This document shows, one piece after another, positions 59,175 to 64,000 of a stretch of 64,000 bases of DNA. Numbering within the stretch: the stretch's first letter is position 1; the number at the start of each line of letters is the position of its first letter. The translations under genes were made by a program, and so were the position numbers. A model generated the notes under the pieces. It saw nothing but the letters and a program-made list of their open reading frames with translations. It was not told where the DNA came from and did no database searches. Origin of the DNA: Emcibacter sp. (GTDB lineage Bacteria; Pseudomonadota; Alphaproteobacteria; Sphingomonadales; Emcibacteraceae); assembly GCA_021741205.1 (NCBI GenBank), contig JAIOYI010000006.1:62001-126000 (forward strand), written 5' to 3'.

Positions 59175-59885
59175 TCAATCAACTTTTCTAATATTAAAAA
59201 TAAGATAAATAACAAACAAAACAAGAGCAAGGCCATACCAAGTCATCGCATAATCAAGGTGATTATTAACAAGGTTAAGTCGTGTCCGTCCCCCAATTGG
59301 ATAATCCCCCTCGTTGCTGGATTTGTCCACATATAAAAACATAGGATACACATCATCCAAATTTTTGGCCTTTGCCATAGCCTCTAAATCACCAAAATAC
59401 CATAAATTTCGAGCAATATCATTTTCAGGGGCAAATTTTTCTCTTATCCAGTCCTTACGCAAAACGCCCGTAAGTGTAATCTCTTGTGATTTTATGGTAT
59501 CTGGTCGTGAAATTTGATCTTTTAAATCTTCTGGTACCCAACCTCGATTAACAATCAAGGACACACCATTATTGGTTAAAAAGGGCGTAAAGAGATCATA
59601 ACCAGGCTTTCCTGTGGGACCTACGCTGTAAAGAGGCATCTCACTGACATAGAAAAAACGTCCCGAAACCGTTACATGACGATATTCCCAGTTATCAATA
59701 TTTTGAAGAGCTACAGGAAGGTTAACCGCTGGCATTCCGTAACGGTCTTCTAATTTCTGAATAATATCCAATTTCCAGTGAAGCCGTTCAACCTGCCAAT
59801 TTCCAAGCCAGCATAAAATAACAATCATGGGAACAGTCATGATTGTGGGCCATAGTCTTGGGCGAAAATAATACTTACTGATCAA
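59175..59885 (-). CDS. Surf1 family cytochrome oxidase assembly protein
   Basis: An inner-membrane factor (236 residues) that helps insert heme a into oxidase subunit I. Two terminal membrane helices flank a periplasmic domain. Signatures are the WQVERLHWK start, NWEYRHVTVSGRF, GYDLFTPFL, LIVNRGWVP and HLDYAMTWYGLA. Longer in-frame starts exist, but the TTG at 59885 is preceded by GAGGAAGG with 5 bases between. That site lies inside the end of the DUF983 gene, giving an 11-base overlap. Confidence 0.88.
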   Translation of the reverse strand: MISKYYFRPRLWPTIMTVPMIVILCWLGNWQVERLHWKLDIIQKLEDRYGMPAVNLPVALQNIDNWEYRHVTVSGRFFYVSEMPLYSVGPTGKPGYDLFTPFLTNNGVSLIVNRGWVPEDLKDQISRPDTIKSQEITLTGVLRKDWIREKFAPENDIARNLWYFGDLEAMAKAKNLDDVYPMFLYVDKSSNEGDYPIGGRTRLNLVNNHLDYAMTWYGLALVLFVIYLIFNIRKVD

Positions 59886-60258
59886 GTTTACCTTCCTCGG
59901 CATTAAAATGATATTGTATCGCCACCATAAGAGCCTTAGCAGGCCGTAGCAGCAATAATGAACCACCCATAATAGTCGGTATCCAAAGCAGTAAATGAAC
60001 CCATAAAGGGGGACTGAATTTTACCTCTATGATAAGAGCAAGTCCTACGACAAAAAAACCAAGGAATAAAATGATAAAAACGGCAGGACCGTCACCAGAA
60101 TCAAATCGGCTATAATCAAGCCCACAATGCGAGCATTTATCCGAAAATTGAAGAAACCCCTTATAAAGTTTCCCCACGCCACATTTCGGGCATTTACACG
60201 ACAGCCCCGCCCGAAGGGGCGAGACTGTAATTTTTGAAGAATTGTTATTCATACTCAT
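59875..60258 (-). CDS. DUF983 zinc-ribbon membrane protein
   Basis: A protein of 127 residues with a cytoplasmic zinc ribbon (CKCPKCGVGKLYKGFL, then CSHCGLDY) and two membrane helices (FIILFLGFFVVGLALII and WVHLLLWIPTIMGGSLLL). DUF983 proteins accompany cta genes in alphaproteobacteria and are presumed assembly factors; the function is not established. I chose the ATG at 60258, just after the ctaE stop; ATG at 60252 is also possible. Confidence 0.85.
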   Translation of the reverse strand: MSMNNNSSKITVSPLRAGLSCKCPKCGVGKLYKGFLQFSDKCSHCGLDYSRFDSGDGPAVFIILFLGFFVVGLALIIEVKFSPPLWVHLLLWIPTIMGGSLLLLRPAKALMVAIQYHFNAEEGKLDQ

Positions 60259-60262
60259 CAAG

Positions 60263-61102
60263 TTAATGAGTAGCGATGGTTCCAGCACCACCAATATAGA
60301 TGCTCACAAAAAGAATCAACCAAACCACATCAACAAAATGCCAATACCAAGCGGCGGCTTCAAAACCAAAATGATGATCTGGCTTAAAATGACCTTTTAA
60401 TCCCCGTATCAAACATATGGTGAGAAAAATTGTTCCAATCAAAACATGGGCACCATGGAAACCTGTCGCCATATAGAATGTGGAACTATAGATATTCTGA
60501 TCAAAAGAAAATGTTGCATGAACATATTCATAGGCCTGAATACCAGTGAATGATGCACCAAGCAGGATCGTAAACAACAACATATTAATAAATGTTTTGC
60601 GGTCGCCATGTTGTAACGCATGGTGCGCCCATGTAACCGTTGTTCCAGATGTGAGCAATATCAAAGTGTTGATAAAGGGCAGATGCCATGGATCAAGAGT
60701 TTGAATATCTTGTGGTGGCCATACATGACCGATGGCTTCTGTTGGAAATATGCTGGCATTAAAGTAAGCCCAGAACCACGCCACGAAAAACATGACTTCT
60801 GAAACAATAAACAAGAACATTCCGTACCGTAGGCCAAGCTGTACGATTGCCGTATGATGGCCCTCATGTTCGCCTTCCTTAACCACATCACTCCACCAGC
60901 TGTAGGCACCATAAAGAACAATAATAACACCCACATAAAATAGGGCGCTATATGATCCTGGCATACTAGAAATGAGGGGAATTTCGTGCATATACATCAT
61001 GGCACCAACGGCCAAAATAAATGCACCTAATGAGCAGACAATCGGCCATGGGCTTGGGTCTACGAGGTGGTAATCATGTTTTTTTGCATGTGAATCTGAC
61101 AT
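60263..61102 (-). CDS. ctaE: Cytochrome c oxidase subunit III
   Basis: The 279-residue subunit III of the aa3 oxidase, with seven membrane helices. It has HDYHLVDPSPWPIVCSLGAF at the N-terminus, EVMFFVAWFWAYFN, LLTSGTTVTWAHHAL, FYMATGFHGAHVLIGTIFL and FEAAAWYWHFVDVVWLILF. It supports stable proton pumping by subunit I. The upstream 75-base gap to ctaG holds a 7-bp inverted repeat (GATTATT and AATAATC, 61144-61171). Confidence 0.97.
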   Translation of the reverse strand: MSDSHAKKHDYHLVDPSPWPIVCSLGAFILAVGAMMYMHEIPLISSMPGSYSALFYVGVIIVLYGAYSWWSDVVKEGEHEGHHTAIVQLGLRYGMFLFIVSEVMFFVAWFWAYFNASIFPTEAIGHVWPPQDIQTLDPWHLPFINTLILLTSGTTVTWAHHALQHGDRKTFINMLLFTILLGASFTGIQAYEYVHATFSFDQNIYSSTFYMATGFHGAHVLIGTIFLTICLIRGLKGHFKPDHHFGFEAAAWYWHFVDVVWLILFVSIYIGGAGTIATH

Positions 61103-61177
61103 TTTGATCCCTTATAGCTTGTTATAAATATTATACTTGAACCGATTATTTCTTCTTAAAGAATAATAATCAATTCC

Positions 61178-61729
61178 CTACTCCTCTTTTTCGGCCCTGA
61201 AAAAAGTATAGGAAAGCGTTATTTCCTTGACCTCTTCCAGACGTTTATCCTTAGCCAATTCAGGATCAATGAAGAAGGTAACAGGCATGTCAACCTCTTC
61301 GCCTGGGGCTAAGGTTTGTTCTATAAAACAAAAACATTCGATCTTATTAAAATATTGTGCCGCCTTAAATGGTGTCACGTTAAAAGTCGCCGTGCCCGTT
61401 ATGGTTTCACGGCTGTTATTCACGGCCCGATAGAAAATCAAAGCCTCTTCCCCAATTTTTACCTTAACAGAACGTTGAACAGGCTTAAAAATCCACGGTA
61501 AACTACTATTAACATCCGAATTAAACCTTATGGTCATTTCACGTGTTAAGATAGTTCCATCTGTGCTTTCTGCTTTTTGTGTTGTCCCACCATAACCTGT
61601 TACTTGACAAAAAAGTCTATAAAGCGGGACTGAGGCCACAACTAGTCCAACCATAACCGAAAGCAGCAACAACAACCAGATTAAGGTTTTGATATTGTTC
61701 TTTTTATGAGACAGCGCATAGGTGTTCAT
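61178..61729 (-). CDS. ctaG: Cytochrome c oxidase assembly protein CtaG (Cox11)
   Basis: A copper chaperone (183 residues) that delivers copper to the CuB site of subunit I. One N-terminal helix (about 15-37), the VPLYRLFCQVTGYGG segment, and the copper-binding CFC motif (Cys132 and Cys134 in KIECFCFIEQTL) are all present, followed by the MPVTFFIDPEL signature. Confidence 0.95.
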   Translation of the reverse strand: MNTYALSHKKNNIKTLIWLLLLLSVMVGLVVASVPLYRLFCQVTGYGGTTQKAESTDGTILTREMTIRFNSDVNSSLPWIFKPVQRSVKVKIGEEALIFYRAVNNSRETITGTATFNVTPFKAAQYFNKIECFCFIEQTLAPGEEVDMPVTFFIDPELAKDKRLEEVKEITLSYTFFRAEKEE

Positions 61730-61733
61730 GAAT

Positions 61734-61853
61734 TTAAATCACGTTCAGCTTTACAAGCGTTACAACAAAAAACAGCACAATTAATGTAACCAATATACCT
61801 GCTAATGCATAATTCCGGCCAGCCCGCTTTTTATGTTCTTCGTGTAATGGCAT
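61734..61853 (-). CDS. CoxF-like single-helix small protein, 39 residues
   Basis: A 39-residue frame fills the space between ctaB and ctaG. The basic N-terminus (MPLHEEHKKRAGRNYALA) leads into one hydrophobic helix (GILVTLIVLFFVVTLVKL). Its ATG overlaps the ctaB stop by one base (TGATG) and it ends 4 bases before ctaG. The GGGAGA in the ctaB end serves as ribosome site. Tiny membrane proteins are annotated as CoxF at this place in other alphaproteobacteria; the role is presumed to be oxidase assembly. Confidence 0.8.
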   Translation of the reverse strand: MPLHEEHKKRAGRNYALAGILVTLIVLFFVVTLVKLNVI

Positions 61854-62767
61854 CAGATCAATCTCCCTATCATCACTTCACCACCCATGACTGCAAACAA
61901 AATAAACAGATAAAATATGGAGTAGAAAAAATTTTTCTTGGCGGTTTTTACATCTTTCTTTCTAAATAAAGAGAAAGAAAGTCCTATAAAAACAATACCT
62001 AAAATAGCTGAGGTAAAGCCGTAATAAGGCCCTGCAAAACCCATGAGAAAGGGCAGAATAGTGACAGGAACCATAATTAAAGTATAAAGCAAGATTTGTT
62101 TTCTGGTTTCATCCTCGCCCGATACCACAGGCAACATAGGAATACCTGCTGCCTTATAATCCTTACAAGAAAATAAAGCTAAAGACCAGAAATGCGGCGG
62201 TGTCCACATAAAAATTATGCCAAATAATACGATAGATTCAAGGCTTACATTTCCCGTAACGGATGCCCAAGCGATCATTGGAGGAAACGCACCCGCAGCG
62301 CCTCCAATCACGATATTCATTGAGGTACGGCGTTTTAACCACACTGTATAAATCAAGACATAAAACAAGATTGTCATTAAGAGCAAGGCGCCTGCCACAT
62401 AATTAACCATAAGTCCCATTACGAGAACAGAGGCCACAGAAAGAGCCACACCAAAATGAAGTGCCGTCTGGCGATCAATTCGGCCAGAAGGAATAGGACG
62501 ACCCGATGTTCTCTTCATACAAGAATCCAGATCGACCTCATACCACATATTAAGACAACCAGACGCCCCTGCCCCAACAGCTATACATAATATGGCAACA
62601 AAGCCGATCACAGGGTGAATATGCCCCGGCGCCATCATCATGCCAATAAAAGCTGTAAAAATCACCAAGGACATAACACGTGGTTTCAAAAGTGCAAAAA
62701 AATCACCAACCCCTGGAAGATAATCTTCACGGATTCTCTGATCTGCTATTGAAACAACTGGTTGCAT
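61853..62767 (-). CDS. ctaB: Protoheme IX farnesyltransferase (heme O synthase)
   Basis: A polytopic prenyltransferase (304 residues) that adds a farnesyl group to heme B, the first step to heme A. The first Asp-rich motif NMWYEVDLDSCMKRTSGRP and the second region WTPPHFWSLALFSCKDYKAAGIPM are intact, with eight or so membrane helices. Heme A synthase (ctaA) is not in the window. Confidence 0.96.
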   Translation of the reverse strand: MQPVVSIADQRIREDYLPGVGDFFALLKPRVMSLVIFTAFIGMMMAPGHIHPVIGFVAILCIAVGAGASGCLNMWYEVDLDSCMKRTSGRPIPSGRIDRQTALHFGVALSVASVLVMGLMVNYVAGALLLMTILFYVLIYTVWLKRRTSMNIVIGGAAGAFPPMIAWASVTGNVSLESIVLFGIIFMWTPPHFWSLALFSCKDYKAAGIPMLPVVSGEDETRKQILLYTLIMVPVTILPFLMGFAGPYYGFTSAILGIVFIGLSFSLFRKKDVKTAKKNFFYSIFYLFILFAVMGGEVMIGRLI

Positions 62768-62807
62768 ATTTGACCTTTTAGAAATGTGGTTCGTTGATAA
62801 TTTAAAT

Positions 62808-62846
62808 TAAGGACCAGATGTCTAAGACAAAACTCTGGTCCTTAAA
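62808..62846 (-). terminator. Strong hairpin between ctaD and ctaB
   Basis: A perfect 12-bp stem, TTAAGGACCAGA and TCTGGTCCTTAA, with a 15-base loop that itself holds GTCT-A-AGAC. It begins 2 bases after the ctaD stop. The T-rich tract that follows on the minus strand is short (TTAATTTAAATT), so it may be a partial terminator or an mRNA 3'-end stabiliser that sets ctaD above the assembly genes. Confidence 0.7.
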
Positions 62847-62848
62847 TA

Positions 62849-64000
<1,152 letters not shown>

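Overview
The window looks like chromosomal core DNA of a low-GC (about 40% by eye), motile, aerobic alphaproteobacterium. Several arrangements point to that class. The ntr block runs dusB-ntrB-ntrC-ntrY-ntrX-trkA-trkH followed by hfq-hflX. IspD and IspF are fused. A popZ gene lies between valS and tolC-pcm. The pdhA-pdhB(lipoyl)-pdhC-lpdA-lipA-coq10 run and the ctaD-ctaB-small gene-ctaG-ctaE-DUF983-surf1-thrC-M16 run are also typical. A marine Kordiimonadales/Emcibacterales-like lineage would fit, but the genus cannot be fixed from the sequence alone.

Layout. Positions 1-7.2 kb (+ strand): a gene tail, motB, an SLC13-type permease, the leucyl-transferase bpt, and a TakP/FcbT-like TRAP transporter operon. 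Positions 7.2-17.6 kb (- strand): parC, a U32/TrhP-like protein, recO, valS, popZ, tolC and pcm. A tRNA-Cys sits at 17.8 kb. Positions 17.9-30.6 kb (- strand): the nitrogen-signalling, potassium-uptake and Hfq block, ending with an inositol-monophosphatase-family gene. Positions 30.8-33.0 kb (+ strand): ispDF-pgpA-cinA. Positions 33.0-38.2 kb: an accessory stretch between cinA and coq10. It holds a degenerate GGDEF/EAL-like gene with a broken frame, an orphan PAS-GAF-PAS histidine kinase, a small possible ribbon-helix-helix gene and a membrane-anchored methyltransferase. Positions 38.1-49.6 kb (- strand): coq10, lipA, the pyruvate dehydrogenase complex, an FtsB-like gene, eno, pyrG, secG and tpiA. 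Positions 49.8-53.2 kb (+ strand): ppiD and trpE. A minus-strand divergent polysaccharide deacetylase and a plus-strand parE follow. Positions 56.4-64.0 kb (- strand): an M16 peptidase, thrC and the cytochrome aa3 oxidase assembly and structural cluster, ending in a ctaD cut by the window edge.

How the genes work together. The central block links nitrogen sensing (NtrBC, NtrYX) with K+ uptake (TrkAH) and RNA regulation (Hfq). The 38-49 kb block supplies pyruvate oxidation, with LipA making the lipoyl cofactor for the E2 and E1-beta lipoyl domains, plus lower glycolysis. The cta cluster makes the terminal oxidase: heme O, CuB insertion, Surf1 and subunits I and III. ParC and ParE, both in this window, form topoisomerase IV.

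The most unusual part is the accessory stretch at 33.0-37.4 kb. The frameshifted EAL-like gene is flanked by two 92-bp direct repeats (84 of 92 identical), and each repeat carries the last codons of cinA. The frame break sits exactly at an A7 run that forms an A AAA AAA slippery heptamer. Several perfect inverted repeats upstream of dusB, ntrY, pdhA and tpiA look like unassigned operators.
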